62,440 bases of DNA from Methanobacteriota archaeon (GTDB lineage: Archaea; Halobacteriota; Methanosarcinia; Methanosarcinales; Methanosarcinaceae). Below, piece after piece: positions 7,800-17,416 of this stretch. A model generated the notes under the pieces. That model did no database searches and was not told the DNA's origin. It was given only the letters and a program-made list of their open reading frames with translations. The position numbers and the translations under genes are program-made. Position 1 is the stretch's first letter. The number at the start of each line of letters is the position of its first letter. Location of the stretch: positions 10,041 to 72,480 of the forward strand of contig JAENYU010000002.1 in the NCBI GenBank assembly GCA_016841625.1, read 5' to 3'.

Positions 7800-8123
7800 T
7801 CAGACCCTGCACTCGCACCCTCTTTCTCTCAGGGTTTTGACCTGTTCCTCATACGGATATACAAGCTCGTCCTGCACAGCTTTCCCGGTCGCAAGCTCAG
7901 GGTCAAGCGGAGAATGGTGTTTATAGCCCCGCTGGCCCATCTCGCCCACAAGGGCTTCATGCCGCAGGTAGAGGGCCTTTAATTTCCCTCGCCAGCGTCC
8001 GGGATGGTTGGCGTAGGCTTTTTTGTTATTGGTAATGATGGACCAGAGGGCGTGCAGTTCCCGGTGCTCACCGAGCAGGTGCTGCCTGCACATTTTTTCA
8101 GGAGGAATGTCCCAGATTCTCAT
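7800..8123 (-). CDS. Pyr_excise-family protein (pyrimidine-dimer glycosylase type)
   Basis: This 107-residue protein begins MRIWDIPPEKMCRQHLLGEHRELHALW, the N-terminal pattern of the PF03013 family named after T4 endonuclease V. The internal NHPGRWRGKLKALYLRHEALVGEM and the YKHHSPLD segment also fit archaeal members. T4 endonuclease V cleaves the glycosidic bond at UV dimers using its N-terminal amine. In these short archaeal relatives activity is an inference from family only. It lies about 2.7 kb from class II photolyase, so a shared role in UV-damage repair is plausible. It starts divergently from the membrane protein gene at 8270. Confidence 0.75.
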   Translation of the reverse strand: MRIWDIPPEKMCRQHLLGEHRELHALWSIITNNKKAYANHPGRWRGKLKALYLRHEALVGEMGQRGYKHHSPLDPELATGKAVQDELVYPYEEQVKTLRERGCECRV

Positions 8124-8269
8124 GATATGGCCTCAAATCCGATTTCAGGGAAGTTAAAGTTTTTTATTCCGCAGGCCTCAATCCGCTGCTGCAAATTATT
8201 TTTCAGTATCCAAGTTCAGATATTTATTATTCTGATACTTATTTACAGCTTCCCGGAAAAATATAATAC

Positions 8270-9334
8270 ATGAAAAAGTGGGGGCTCCGGAATTCCGGCT
8301 TTTTACTCAGACCTGCATTTATGCTGCTAACTGCGCTGCTAACCTTATATTTCCTGTTCTCGCCGGTTTTTGCTCATGTACCTGTGTTCGGCGGGGAAGG
8401 CAAAAGCCTTGAAGAGGCTATTTTCGTTGAAGACCCTTTGAAATCCCGCGTCCTTTACGGGCAGCTTTCCGGGGGAGGGGATGTACGGTACTACAGTTTT
8501 GAAATGGAAGAAGGGGAAAGAATCCTGCTGCAGCTCATCGTCCCTGTTGAACCCGGAGCCCGGGACTTTCCTAACCTCGTCCTGATGGGGCCGGGCCTTT
8601 TAAGCGAAGAAGGGAGCGGAGAGGCAGCAGAACTGCCCGAACCCGTGGAAATTCCCGAAGGAAACGGGGCAGTGGCAGTTCCGGGGAGCAGGCCCAAAAG
8701 CGCAACTTATGAGGGTTTCAGTCCCAGCGCCTTCTATTCCCTTGCCAGGCTTGACCTGGAAGCACCCGAAAGCGGGACCTATTATGCAGCAGTCAATTCC
8801 CCGCCCGGAGGAGGTAATTACGGCGTAGTTCTGGGGTATCTGGAAAGCTTCTCCCTTAAGGAGTGGCTGCTCATCCCCCTGGACCAGATCAGGATCTATC
8901 GCTGGGAAGGCCAGAGCCTGTTCTTCATCTTCACCCCGCTGCTGCTCACACTCGCTATGGGCTTCCTGATTATTCTCCGTACAAAGGCAGATCTGGTTGA
9001 TTACGATCCGGGGCGGTGGTCCGGGGCCCTTGCAGGGCTCCTTTTCCTGGGCACAGGAATATCTTTCCTCTTCCAGATGCTGGTTTCGTTGAGCAAGAGC
9101 GCCTATACTCCCGAGATTATTATTACCCTCTTTCTGGCTTTTGCAAATCTGGGGCTAGGAGCAGCTGCAATTTTCCTGAGCCTAAAAGGGAAGGTTTACG
9201 GGAAAGAAAGAACTAGAGACCCCCTATATTTCTTAGTCCTGGGAATGGGTGGTTTTTTGCTCTGGGCAGGATGGATTGTCGGGCCAGTCCTGGCATTTGA
9301 GGCAGGACTCTTAGCCTGGGGGCGAAAAGAGTGA
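8270..9334 (+). CDS. Signal-peptide-bearing membrane protein, unknown function
   Basis: The 354-residue protein has a basic N-terminus and a hydrophobic signal segment (about residues 16-36) ending SPVFA before HVPVFGG, a plausible signal peptidase site. A beta-rich extracytoplasmic domain of about 160 residues follows, with YYSFEMEEGERILLQL and SGTYYAAV, which resembles pre-peptidase/C2-like carbohydrate or metal domains. Four predicted membrane helices end the protein (about 215-235, 250-270, 280-300, 320-345). I do not recognise a named family. It likely acts as a surface-exposed, membrane-anchored domain. The ATG at 8270 follows the AATATAATACATG junction; no strong SD is present. It is divergent from the Pyr_excise gene. 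Confidence 0.75.
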   Translation: MKKWGLRNSGFLLRPAFMLLTALLTLYFLFSPVFAHVPVFGGEGKSLEEAIFVEDPLKSRVLYGQLSGGGDVRYYSFEMEEGERILLQLIVPVEPGARDFPNLVLMGPGLLSEEGSGEAAELPEPVEIPEGNGAVAVPGSRPKSATYEGFSPSAFYSLARLDLEAPESGTYYAAVNSPPGGGNYGVVLGYLESFSLKEWLLIPLDQIRIYRWEGQSLFFIFTPLLLTLAMGFLIILRTKADLVDYDPGRWSGALAGLLFLGTGISFLFQMLVSLSKSAYTPEIIITLFLAFANLGLGAAAIFLSLKGKVYGKERTRDPLYFLVLGMGGFLLWAGWIVGPVLAFEAGLLAWGRKE

Positions 9335-9492
9335 AACAATAAAGAATGAATTAATAAAGGATGAGCCCACGTGGTATAACACATATAAAATATAACTTAA
9401 AAGATAAGGTTGAGAGGTATAATTTTCAAATTATTATTGCTGTTATCACAGATGGTGCAGCCTGAATCGCACAGAGGTTGGAGGGAAAAAAT

Positions 9493-9975
9493 ATGGTGAA
9501 GACATCTTTAGAAGCAGGCCAGCCTGCTCCGGAGTTCTGCCTGTCCGACCAGGATGGGAACAAAAACTGTCTGGAAGACCTGAAAGGTAAATGGGTGGTC
9601 CTGTATTTTTACCCACGGGACAACACCAATGGCTGCAGCCTGGAAGCCATGGACTTCAGCAGGTTGAAAGAAGCCTTCGAAGCCGAAAATGCCGTAATCC
9701 TGGGGGTCAGCAGGGACAGCGAGGAATCGCACCGAAAATTCATAGAGAAAAAAGATATCAGCATTTGCCTGCTCTCCGATACGGGAATTAACATTCACAA
9801 AACATACGATGTATTCCACATGAAAAACTTCAGGGGAAAAGAAGTTATGAGCACGGTCCGGACAACCTTCCTGATAGATCCCGAAGGCATAACCGCCAGG
9901 ATCTGGAGCAACGTGAAAGTGAGAGGCCACGCCGAAGAAGTGCTTGCCGAACTCAGAACCCTGAAAAAGCAGTGA
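9493..9975 (+). CDS. Bcp-type peroxiredoxin
   Basis: The 160-residue protein is a thioredoxin-fold peroxiredoxin of the BCP/PrxQ group, reducing peroxides with thiols. The N-terminal AGQPAPEFCLSDQDG and the strand VVLYFYPRDNTNGCSLEAMDF contain the peroxidatic cysteine (about residue 46). The PrxQ resolving cysteine usually five residues later is replaced by methionine, so this looks like a 1-Cys variant needing an external thiol. FLIDPEG and a C-terminal helix complete the fold. The ATG at 9493 follows GGAGGG at 9479-9485; the upstream TTG would place the SD inside the gene. It stands alone. Confidence 0.92.
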   Translation: MVKTSLEAGQPAPEFCLSDQDGNKNCLEDLKGKWVVLYFYPRDNTNGCSLEAMDFSRLKEAFEAENAVILGVSRDSEESHRKFIEKKDISICLLSDTGINIHKTYDVFHMKNFRGKEVMSTVRTTFLIDPEGITARIWSNVKVRGHAEEVLAELRTLKKQ

Positions 9976-10354
9976 AAAGGATTCCCACTCCTCTACCTGC
10001 ATTTCCGACCTGCTAAAATTCCGGGAAGGAACATACAAACCAGGCAGGGCCCGGAATAAAGGGCACATAGAAACTTCACTGCTCAAAAAAGGAAAATAAA
10101 GGTAAGAAAAAAGGGAAAGGATTTGAGGGAAAAAATTTCAAATCCAGCCAATAATAAAAGTAAAGGCCGGGTGATAAGGCAGGCATTCAGATGCTTGTCT
10201 TCAGATTTTCAGTTCCCATTCAGAAGATTTATTTCTCTTTCGTGGTTCTTCAGTCCTCATCTAGACTTTTTAGTTCTAATTTAGGTGTTTAGTTCCCATT
10301 TAGGTGTTTCAGTCTCCACTTAGATGTTTCAGTTCCCATTTAGATTTTTAGTTC
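9976..10354. other. Convergent intergenic region
   Basis: About 380 bp separate the plus-strand peroxiredoxin and the minus-strand DUF378 gene. The left part is purine-rich; the right part (10236-10361) is a degenerate tandem repeat. No gene is apparent. Confidence 0.5.
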
Positions 10355-10361
10355 TCATTTT
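10236..10361. repeat. Degenerate ~20-22-bp repeat (AGTTCCCATTTAGGTGTTT type)
   Basis: About six diverged copies of a unit resembling AGTTCCCATTTAGGTGTTT run up to the 3' end of the DUF378 gene. The last copy, AGTTCTCATT, reaches its stop codon at 10355. Confidence 0.75.
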
Positions 10362-10552
10362 TTCGTTGCAAAGTAGATCATGTAAATCGCTGAAAGTCCC
10401 ACAAGCGAATATACGGCCCGTGCGATTGTGCTCATTTCCCCGAAGATAGCTGCCACCAGGTCAAAATTGAAGAGACCAACAAGGCCCCAGTTCAAGCCCC
10501 CTACAATAACAAGCACCAACGCTATCCAATCAATTGCACTCTTCTCTACCAT
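10355..10552 (-). CDS. DUF378-type small membrane protein
   Basis: From ATG 10552 the product has 65 residues: a short charged N-terminus, a first membrane helix with ALVLVIVGGLNWGLVGLF, and a second with IARAVYSLVGLSAIYMIYF. This is the compact two-helix DUF378 (YuzA-like) pattern, including the GGLNWGLVG signature. The role is unknown; it is an inner-membrane protein. GGGAG sits just before the chosen ATG, whereas the longer frame to 10609 has no ribosome site. The upstream region contains an AATATAAAAATGC TATA-like stretch on the plus-strand reading. Confidence 0.85.
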   Translation of the reverse strand: MVEKSAIDWIALVLVIVGGLNWGLVGLFNFDLVAAIFGEMSTIARAVYSLVGLSAIYMIYFATKK

Positions 10553-10790
10553 AATAACCACTCCCTTTTGGTTGCCCCTTATTTTGGGCAAACTAATATA
10601 AAAATGCAATTATAAATATGATTTTTATTCTACTTATAGGTTGCAGAAACTCACTTATACCGGGCTCATATTCGGCAGCCGCACGGGGAGAGAAAAAACA
10701 GAAACCGCCATTTAGGAGGGCGAACTCTTCTTTATTCGGCATAAAAAATAAACCGTTTTCAGAGGGATCAAAAACCCTCTTATTCTTAAG

Positions 10791-12215
10791 TCACTCAACA
10801 GGAGGATACCTGGCTACATAGGCGTCAACATCGAACTTCCGCCTGGCGCCCGAATAGTTCATGTAGCGGAGTTTTCCGAAAACCTCCCTTTCCCTCCAGG
10901 CACGGTCGTGAAGCCCTCCGATGCTCCAGAGAATGCCCACATAGCCGTTAGGATCCCTTCCGTCCAGCTCGTACCTATCATTAAGGTAAATGGCAGTCTC
11001 AAGCGCCTTTTCCGGGGACTCGCTCCATTCCAGGATCTTTTTTGCCCAGTACATCCTCATGTACCCCTGCATCTTCCCGGTGCGGAGCAACTGGACCTGA
11101 CTTGCATTCCAGAGAGGGTCATGGGTCTTTGCAAACTCCAGTTCTTCCCGAGTGTACAGGTACTCCCGCCGGTCCTGTCTGTGGGCATCCAGAGTCTTCT
11201 TTGCCCAGGCAGGCAGGCTCTCAAAGCTGTCATACGCCCGGTTATAGTAGCAGAAGTTGTCCGTAAGTTCCCTTCTTACGATTAGCTGTTCCAGAAACGC
11301 AGCCTTCGATTCTTCGTTGGCCCCGGTTTTTTCAACCTCAAGGGCAACCCGCTGGGCTGAGATCTGCCCGAAATGCAGATAAGGAGAGAGGTCCGAAGAC
11401 ATATCCTTTGTGGGATCATTGTGCAGTGCATCGTAAGAGTCCAGGCGTTGCGTGAGGAAAGTTTCCAGCCCCTCCCGTGCGGCACTTTCCCCCGGGACAA
11501 AGTGACCCGATTCGAAATAAGGGTCAGTACCTTCAACCCTCAACTGTTCAGGCAGGAGTTCTGCCATGTTCCTGCCCCCGGGACTTTCTTCAACCTCCTT
11601 TCCCACTTTTTTCCGTACTGCCTTTTTCCTTCCTGCTATTTTCCCGGCAAAAGTTTCAGGGAATTCGGAGTTTGGTTCCAGTTCCGGGAACTCTACCAGA
11701 AACTCGGGAAGCAAAGCACTGATCTTCGGACGGAAAGTGTAAGCCGCATATTCCTGTTTCCCTGATGCAACCCAGCAGGGAACGATGTTGTGGGCATCCA
11801 CCTCATAAAAGGGAATCTCAAGCTTCAATGCGGTTGTTTCCACCCACTCCTTTTTGGACCTCAGTGGACTGAAATCAGTAACAAGGATACCGATTCCGTA
11901 TTTATCCACAAAGGAAGGGATTTCTTCCCCGGGACTCCCCGGGAGGAATACGAAGGGGATCTTTTTCAGGGAGAGGGAACGCTCGACTTCCTGCAGCCCT
12001 TCCAGCATGAACTCGTACTGCCTTTTCCCGGCCCCCAGAAACTCGTTCACCAGACAAAAAATTACCACCAGGGGTACACCTGCATCCACCGCAATTCCCC
12101 GGGCGAAAAGGAGCGCCCAGTTGTCCTCCACCCTCTGGTCCCGGCTCATCCAGTAAGCAACCGGCCCGTGTCCCCCTTCCCCCGATTTAAGGGTCCGGAT
12201 CCTTTTCGGGTTCAT
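10791..12215 (-). CDS. phr: Class II CPD photolyase
   Basis: The 474-residue protein is a class II deoxyribodipyrimidine photolyase, which uses FADH- and light to split UV cyclobutane dimers. Typical features are [15 protein letters not shown] near the N-terminus, an alpha/beta antenna domain, and a C-terminal helical FAD domain. The latter has [20 protein letters not shown] (about 275), [11 protein letters not shown] (about 320), the [16 protein letters not shown] run (about 385) and [21 protein letters not shown]. This matches Methanosarcina class II enzymes in length and layout. A GAGGAGGG ribosome site lies somewhat far from the ATG, about 15 nt. It is followed upstream by a repeat-rich purine spacer. 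Confidence 0.96.
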   Translation of the reverse strand: MNPKRIRTLKSGEGGHGPVAYWMSRDQRVEDNWALLFARGIAVDAGVPLVVIFCLVNEFLGAGKRQYEFMLEGLQEVERSLSLKKIPFVFLPGSPGEEIPSFVDKYGIGILVTDFSPLRSKKEWVETTALKLEIPFYEVDAHNIVPCWVASGKQEYAAYTFRPKISALLPEFLVEFPELEPNSEFPETFAGKIAGRKKAVRKKVGKEVEESPGGRNMAELLPEQLRVEGTDPYFESGHFVPGESAAREGLETFLTQRLDSYDALHNDPTKDMSSDLSPYLHFGQISAQRVALEVEKTGANEESKAAFLEQLIVRRELTDNFCYYNRAYDSFESLPAWAKKTLDAHRQDRREYLYTREELEFAKTHDPLWNASQVQLLRTGKMQGYMRMYWAKKILEWSESPEKALETAIYLNDRYELDGRDPNGYVGILWSIGGLHDRAWREREVFGKLRYMNYSGARRKFDVDAYVARYPPVE

Positions 12216-12277
12216 GATGAATTTTAATTCCCTCCTCTATAAAGAGATGCCAGAAGGATAAATAACGCTGCAAAAGT

Positions 12278-12400
12278 GGGAATAAAAGAGGAGTGGGGAA
12301 GGGAATAAAAGAGGAATAAGAGAGGAACTAAAGAGGAGTGGGAAGGGGAATAAAAGAGGGATAAGAGAGGAACTAAAGAGGAGAAGGGGAAAGGTAGTGA
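12278..12400. repeat. 45-bp purine-rich repeat
   Basis: AATAAAAGAGGAATAAGAGA-type sequence begins at 12304 and recurs 45 bp later at 12349 with few changes. A partial third copy starts at about 12279. The block separates photolyase from the metallo-hydrolase gene. Confidence 0.85.
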
Positions 12401-12422
12401 AGAAAGGATTGATTTTTCAGCC

Positions 12423-13178
12423 TTAGAATTCAAAGACCTGCCCATCGTACCCGAGGGGCAAAAACATCGATTCGAGATCATGAGAGCGGAAGAAATGACT
12501 GAGGTGTGTGAGCACCACCTCTTTAGCATTGAGTTCCCTGGCAAGTTCCAGAGCCTCCTCGGAATTCATGTGCTTTTTAATGTGGATTCGGGGGGGAACT
12601 ATGGCATCGGCAATCAGTAGGTCAGGATTTTTCATGAGATTGAGGCTGGCTTCGGGGATCGCTTTGTTCGTGTCACCCGTTATCACCACTTTCTTATCCC
12701 CTTCGCGGATAATAACCCCGGTCGGAGTGTCGACCGGGGGATGGTTGACCTTGAAGAGGGTGAATTCCAGCCCTATAAGCTCGAAAGGTTCGTAGAGTTC
12801 CACGTAATGGTATCTTGGCTTCAGGAAATAAACGAACTTGTTGATGTAGTCCAGGGTTTCGGGAATCCCGTAGACATCGACTTTATTCTGGACCCTGTAA
12901 AACTCCCCGAACCCCGAGTAATGGTCATAGTGCCCATGGGTCCAGATCACCCCGTCCACGCAGGTCCCGTCCGTACAGGAGACCTTTTGCCTTAGGAGTT
13001 GCTGCCGCAGGTCCGGGCTCGTATCAATAAGTATCCTGCCCTCGGAGGATTCCACAAGGATCGAAAACCTCAGCCTCTGACTCTTTCCACCTTTGCAAGC
13101 GTCCGTGCAGGCAGGACAGGTGCAGCCTATTTTCGGGGTTCCTATAGCATCCCCGGTCCCAAGGAGTGTGAGTTTCAT
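12423..13178 (-). CDS. PhnP-like metallo-beta-lactamase-fold hydrolase
   Basis: The 251-residue protein is an MBL-fold hydrolase. MKLTLLGTGDAIGTP leads to a CTCPACTDAC zinc-site segment characteristic of PhnP/PqqB relatives. The metal ligands appear as HGHYDH (about residue 80), GDTN (about 168) and LTHLSHF (about 225). PhnP enzymes hydrolyse cyclic phosphodiesters; the substrate of the archaeal group is not known. It could equally process a cyclic nucleotide or damaged-nucleotide product. The start lies 98 bp downstream, on the minus strand, of the AAA ATPase gene, so the two may be co-transcribed. Confidence 0.88.
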   Translation of the reverse strand: MKLTLLGTGDAIGTPKIGCTCPACTDACKGGKSQRLRFSILVESSEGRILIDTSPDLRQQLLRQKVSCTDGTCVDGVIWTHGHYDHYSGFGEFYRVQNKVDVYGIPETLDYINKFVYFLKPRYHYVELYEPFELIGLEFTLFKVNHPPVDTPTGVIIREGDKKVVITGDTNKAIPEASLNLMKNPDLLIADAIVPPRIHIKKHMNSEEALELARELNAKEVVLTHLSHFFRSHDLESMFLPLGYDGQVFEF

Positions 13179-13276
13179 TTTTCGAGCCTCATCTTGCTAA
13201 ACTAATTTTTTGATCCTCATTTTGAGAATCTCGTTTTTCAAAGCCCATTGCTAGCCTCGTTTTGTTGGTTTTGCAC

Positions 13277-14554
13277 TTAATCCGCGCCGTACTCTTCGGA
13301 CTTGAGATCTGCCCTTTCGTCAAAGGATAGTACGGCTTCCAGCAGGTCCTGCTGGGTCAGTACCTTGCGTTCTTCCAGAAGGGCACTCAGGACAGCTTCC
13401 CGGATCACCATACGCAGATCCGAACCCGAGTAACCTTCGGTCATTTCCGCAATTTCCTTCGTGTCCAGGTCCCCTTTGATATACTTGGTCACCAGATCAA
13501 GAATTCCTTTGCGCATCTCGGGGTCCGGGAGGGGAAAGTGAACGATTTCATCAAAACGCCTCCATGCAGCACTATCAAGCATCCGGGGGTGGTTGGTAGC
13601 GGCAATCAGGAGGACGCCGTGTTCCACAAGGCTGATCTCGTCAATGGCTTTCAGGAGAGTGTTGACAGCCCGCTTGATTGCGGCGTTCTCGTCCGAGGTC
13701 CGGGCCTTTGCCACGAAGTCAAGTTCATCGATAAAGAGGATGCAGGGATTCAGTTTCTTGGCCAGCAGGAAGACCCTGTCGATGTTCTTTGCAGTCTCAC
13801 CAAGGTACTGGTCCGTGACCATGGAAAGTTTAACCTCCACGAAAGGAATGGAAAGCCGCTCGGAAAGCGCCCGTGCAATAGAGGTCTTCCCGGTTCCAGG
13901 GGGTCCTACGAAGAGGAGCTTGCCTATATCGTGCAGCCCGATTTCCCTGAGATATTCCCGGTGCTGGATCGCTTTCATGACTTTTTCGACTTCGTCTTCC
14001 TGCTCCTTTGTGAGGACGAGGTCCTTGACTTTCTGTTTAACGTCTTCCGGGGCGATGATCGTCACCAGTTTGAGCATGTCTTCGCCCTTATCTTCCTTCC
14101 GGATTTCGGCAATCAGGGACTCGATCCATTCCCTGTCAACTTCTTTCGGCCTTGCCTTCGCCTTTGCCTCTGCATAGCTTGCAGCTTCCAGTTTCCTGAT
14201 TTCCCCGAAGTAGTAAGCAAGAACAGGGTTATTTTCAATTATTTCCGGGGCATCTTCCTGCTTTTCGAACCATTCCACTGCAAGGTCGAAAGCGCTCAGG
14301 CGGATTTCACCATTGGACCTGTCGGTAACTATGAACGGCACATTCCTGACACTTTTTTCAACGTCCTCAATGTCCTGTAATTTTTCAACCCTGGGAATTG
14401 TAACAAGAATGGGTTTGGGGACGGTTCTTTCCGCGCTGCTCCAGTAGTTTTTCCGGATCTCCTTTGGGAGGTCATTCACGTCAAGCTCAAGGTAGCGGTT
14501 ATAGATCTCTGCAGTGAGTAGCAGCTCTACTATGTTAATTATGGTGCCTGGCAT
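13277..14554 (-). CDS. AAA-family ATPase
   Basis: At 425 residues the protein has a roughly 200-residue alpha/beta N-terminal region, including a coiled segment rich in Ala, Lys and Glu (about 130-170), followed by one AAA module. Walker A is GPPGTGKTS (about 217), Walker B ILFIDELDF (about 275), sensor 1 ATNHPRML, and arginine fingers lie in AWRRFDEIVHFPLP. The C-terminal lid has GYSGSDLRMVIREAV. The single AAA ring is like PAN/ClpX-type remodelers, but the N-terminal domain is not the PAN coiled-coil OB unit. The substrate is unknown. AGGT precedes the ATG. Confidence 0.88.
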   Translation of the reverse strand: MPGTIINIVELLLTAEIYNRYLELDVNDLPKEIRKNYWSSAERTVPKPILVTIPRVEKLQDIEDVEKSVRNVPFIVTDRSNGEIRLSAFDLAVEWFEKQEDAPEIIENNPVLAYYFGEIRKLEAASYAEAKAKARPKEVDREWIESLIAEIRKEDKGEDMLKLVTIIAPEDVKQKVKDLVLTKEQEDEVEKVMKAIQHREYLREIGLHDIGKLLFVGPPGTGKTSIARALSERLSIPFVEVKLSMVTDQYLGETAKNIDRVFLLAKKLNPCILFIDELDFVAKARTSDENAAIKRAVNTLLKAIDEISLVEHGVLLIAATNHPRMLDSAAWRRFDEIVHFPLPDPEMRKGILDLVTKYIKGDLDTKEIAEMTEGYSGSDLRMVIREAVLSALLEERKVLTQQDLLEAVLSFDERADLKSEEYGAD

Positions 14555-14978
14555 GTTTTTTACCTGTTACGTGCTTAGGATAAATCACTCTCAAGTGCTG
14601 GGCCCTTAAGTGCGGTAAGTTCTGAAGTCCCTATTTAAGCGCCTAAACCCTGTAATAGGTTTTCTTCCATGATATAATTTACTAAGCGGCAGACAGGATA
14701 CGGGATTTAAAACGGCACCCTGATGATACATTTATCTAGCAGAAAGACATTATCGTCTACTCCATCTTTTCAGGAAAAGCAAGAGGAATTTGTTTCGAAT
14801 AACTTTTCCGCTATGGAAATGCCTCAAGCACTCCCGAAGAGACAAATCTTGTTATCCCCAATAAAAATTCTATTAAAAAATCCAATAAAATTCTATTAAA
14901 ATTCATTAAAAACTCTATTATTGTCCGGAAATCCCTCTGTCTCCGGAAATAAAGGATAATCCCTGAGAGGATCACTGC
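14555..14978. other. Divergent intergenic region (AAA ATPase / purC)
   Basis: About 425 bp with promoters for the divergent AAA ATPase and purC genes. Near 14860-14930 imperfect repeats of AATAAAATTCTATTAAAA occur. No coding frame of note was found. Confidence 0.5.
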
Positions 14979-15692
14979 ATGAAAAGAGAACAGCTCTATT
15001 CCGGGAAAGCAAAGACCATTTACGCGACTGATGATCCCGATGCCCTCATCTCCGAATTTAGAAACAGCCTGACGGCCTTCAACGGAGAAAAGAAAGGAGA
15101 AATGGAAAAGAAAGGGTATTACAACTCCCAGATCTCGAAAAAACTCTTTGAGATGCTGGAAGAAAAAGGGATCAGGACCCACTTCATAAAGATGCTTTCC
15201 GATATCGAAATGCTTGTGCGGAAAGTTGAGATCATAAAAATCGAGGTTATTGTCAGGAACATTGCCGCAGGTTCCATTACAAGGAAATATCCCATAGAGG
15301 AAGGCATTGTTTTCGAGTCCCCGGTTCTGGTCTTTGACTACAAGAGCGATGAGTTCGGCGACCCCATGCTCAATGACGACATAGCCCTTACCCTTGGCCT
15401 GGCTACCCGGGAAGAAATCGCCACCATCCGGAAGCTTGCCCTCAGGATTAACGAACTGCTTGTGCCCTATCTGGACGAGCGGGGAATCCTGCTCCCCGAC
15501 TTCAAACTCGAGTTCGGGAGAATCAACGGGGAAATCATCCTTGCCGACGAAATCTCCTGTGACACCTGCCGTTTCTGGGACAAGGAAACAAAACGGTCCA
15601 TGGACAAGGACGTCTTCAGGTTTGATAAAGGCGACATCTCAAAGGCTTACGAAGAAGTTGCCCGGCGCATCGTACCTGAAATATTTGAATAA
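14979..15692 (+). CDS. purC: Phosphoribosylaminoimidazole-succinocarboxamide synthase
   Basis: This 237-residue enzyme ligates aspartate to CAIR with ATP, forming SAICAR in purine synthesis. The family hallmarks are clear: [11 protein letters not shown] at the N-terminus, [11 protein letters not shown](ITR) at about residue 90, LNDDIAL (about 130), and near the C-terminus FKLEFG with [13 protein letters not shown]. Length is typical for archaeal and bacterial PurC. GAGAGG lies about 9 nt before the ATG. It stands apart from purL (19.4 kb) and purH (47.6 kb), all on the plus strand, so purine genes here are dispersed. Confidence 0.97.
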   Translation: MKREQLYSGKAKTIYATDDPDALISEFRNSLTAFNGEKKGEMEKKGYYNSQISKKLFEMLEEKGIRTHFIKMLSDIEMLVRKVEIIKIEVIVRNIAAGSITRKYPIEEGIVFESPVLVFDYKSDEFGDPMLNDDIALTLGLATREEIATIRKLALRINELLVPYLDERGILLPDFKLEFGRINGEIILADEISCDTCRFWDKETKRSMDKDVFRFDKGDISKAYEEVARRIVPEIFE

Positions 15693-15821
15693 GGTGCAAA
15701 AAACTAATTTTTATTTTTGATTTTTAGGTGGATGCCCTATCCACCAGCACTATTTTTTAGGGATCTTGAAAAAGAAGAACTTCAAATTTTGGGCTTAGAC
15801 TTTAGGTTTTACATTTTGAAC

Positions 15822-17054
15822 TTAAATATTGAAAAAAGAATTTAGAGTAGTCTGGAAGCGGAAATCCGAAAGCAGCCTGGCTTTTTGCACCCATTCGTCC
15901 CTGGGAGTGCGCACCCTTCCTGCAAGGTCCGAAACTGCGGCTTCAAGGGAATCAAAGGTTTGTGGGGGGTTTTTGAAGGCGTTTTTTACCCCTTCCCGGA
16001 CGACCCAGACTCCCAGGGGAGCCCAGTAATCGGGAGTGATTTCCCTGAGGATGAAGACCGAAGCCTGCCTTTTGACCCCTGCAAGATACTCAAGCACCGG
16101 AAGCCTTGCCGCATAGTAACCTCCTGCCAGGGAAGAATACTTCTTTTTCCCGTCCAGGCCCTCGCTGTCTTCCCCGACCCAGCTCGATTCCCCGGACCAG
16201 ACGGTCTTTGGGAGCCAGGCTTCGATCAGTTCGAAAGAGTAGACTCTCGGGAGGAGGAGGATTTCAAAGTGGTTCCCGAAATGGGTCCCGCTAAAGAGCG
16301 TGATTTCGGAAACCCAGGGGTAGTCCAGGATTTTGTCCGCCAGTTCCTTTCCTGCCATATCGTCCACTGCAGTAATGGACCAGCGGGTGGGTACGACTTT
16401 TCGTTCTTTCCCGAGCAGGCCGATAGAAAAGAGGCGGGTTATCTGTTCTCCTGAAACGTCGCCTTTGTAAAGTTCGAGTACTGCGTCTTTTGCCAGGGCG
16501 TCGGTATCGTAGACAAGGTAGTCTACTTTTTTCGGGACTTTCGGGTTTTCGGCAAGCTCGAAGTTCTTTACAAGCCCCGAAGGGCCCATGGGGGTGTGGA
16601 CCGCATCGAATTTAAGTTCCAGTTTCGGGGCTTTGAAAAACCAGGCTTCCGTATCCACGGGGTTTTTGGAAAGGGCAAGTTCCTGCGCCTTTGCCAGAAG
16701 AGGATTTTCCTTGCCCTGGGCATCCTTTACATGGAGGGTCGTGTTTGCTCTGACCAGGCGGGAACGCATTGATATGATATCTTCAATCGGCATGTTTGCC
16801 CACCTGGCAGGGTCTTCAAGGAGCAGGGCATCATCCTCTTTTGCAAAGGGAGGGATCAGGGGGCCCGCAGATACCCTGGGGTAACCAAAACTTCCTACAA
16901 AAATAGCCGGTGGAGAAGCTCCAAAAACGGAGTTTCCTGAGATATCGGAAGAGATTGACTGCACGGACTTGAATTTTTCAAGAATAGGACATCGGGGGCG
17001 CCCACACAGACCTTTACCTTTACCTTTACATTTGATACAGGTCCTGGCCTTCAC
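15822..17054 (-). CDS. NreA-type DNA repair protein with C-terminal PIP box
   Basis: The 410-residue protein matches the archaeal Nre family. An N-terminal zinc motif (CIKCKGKGKGLCGRPRC) is followed by AIFVGSFGYPRVSAGPL, the KVPKKVDYLVYDTDALAKDAV segment, and a C-terminal tail. The last residues, QTTLNSFFNI, fit a PCNA-interacting (PIP) box (Q-x-x-L-x-x-F-F), a known feature of NreA. The family is linked to DNA-damage tolerance. The start codon is GTG, overlapping the TGA of the HTH gene as GTGA, so the two are translationally coupled. Confidence 0.92.
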   Translation of the reverse strand: MKARTCIKCKGKGKGLCGRPRCPILEKFKSVQSISSDISGNSVFGASPPAIFVGSFGYPRVSAGPLIPPFAKEDDALLLEDPARWANMPIEDIISMRSRLVRANTTLHVKDAQGKENPLLAKAQELALSKNPVDTEAWFFKAPKLELKFDAVHTPMGPSGLVKNFELAENPKVPKKVDYLVYDTDALAKDAVLELYKGDVSGEQITRLFSIGLLGKERKVVPTRWSITAVDDMAGKELADKILDYPWVSEITLFSGTHFGNHFEILLLPRVYSFELIEAWLPKTVWSGESSWVGEDSEGLDGKKKYSSLAGGYYAARLPVLEYLAGVKRQASVFILREITPDYWAPLGVWVVREGVKNAFKNPPQTFDSLEAAVSDLAGRVRTPRDEWVQKARLLSDFRFQTTLNSFFNI

Positions 17055-17416
17055 TTGGAATCAATGTCTCCACAAATGCCGCAGGATTCCACTCCAGGTG
17101 CATTCTTGTACAGCCAGCCGGATTTCTGGACAAACTTGCAGACGTTGCACATCCCCTGGACTTTTTCCGGGGAGGAAAACTCCGTATTCAGGAGAACTTC
17201 TGCAAACCTTCGGATTTCTTCCTGGGTATCTTTCGAGAAATCAACGTCTGCTCCACGTTTTTCGCTCACGTACTGGGACACCGCAGCCCTTGAAAGTTCC
17301 AGAATCTCCGCTACATCCTGCTGGGTGCAACCATGTTCGAAAATCAATATCCGCGAAAGTTCAGCCCTTATCGCAGGCAGTACTCTCTGTACCATTACTT
17401 CACATGTTGTTTTCAT
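17051..17416 (-). CDS. HTH-type regulator with C-terminal cysteine cluster
   Basis: From the ATG at 17416 the protein has 121 residues. A helix-turn-helix similar to sigma/Xre-type regulators (CTQQDVAEILELSRAAVSQYVSEKRG, about residues 30-55) is followed by a helix and a four-cysteine tail (MCNVCKFV, then ESCGICGDIDSK) that could bind zinc or an Fe-S cluster. GAGGT just upstream supports this ATG over the GTG four codons earlier. The stop overlaps the NreA start, so it is probably a regulator or accessory of the repair gene. A redox-responsive role is speculation from the cysteines. Confidence 0.83.
   Translation of the reverse strand: MKTTCEVMVQRVLPAIRAELSRILIFEHGCTQQDVAEILELSRAAVSQYVSEKRGADVDFSKDTQEEIRRFAEVLLNTEFSSPEKVQGMCNVCKFVQKSGWLYKNAPGVESCGICGDIDSK

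Noticed and set aside
8270-8400. Mature N-terminal His after the predicted signal site, suggesting a copper histidine brace
   Set aside because: No second His is present in the extracytoplasmic domain, so a brace is not supported.
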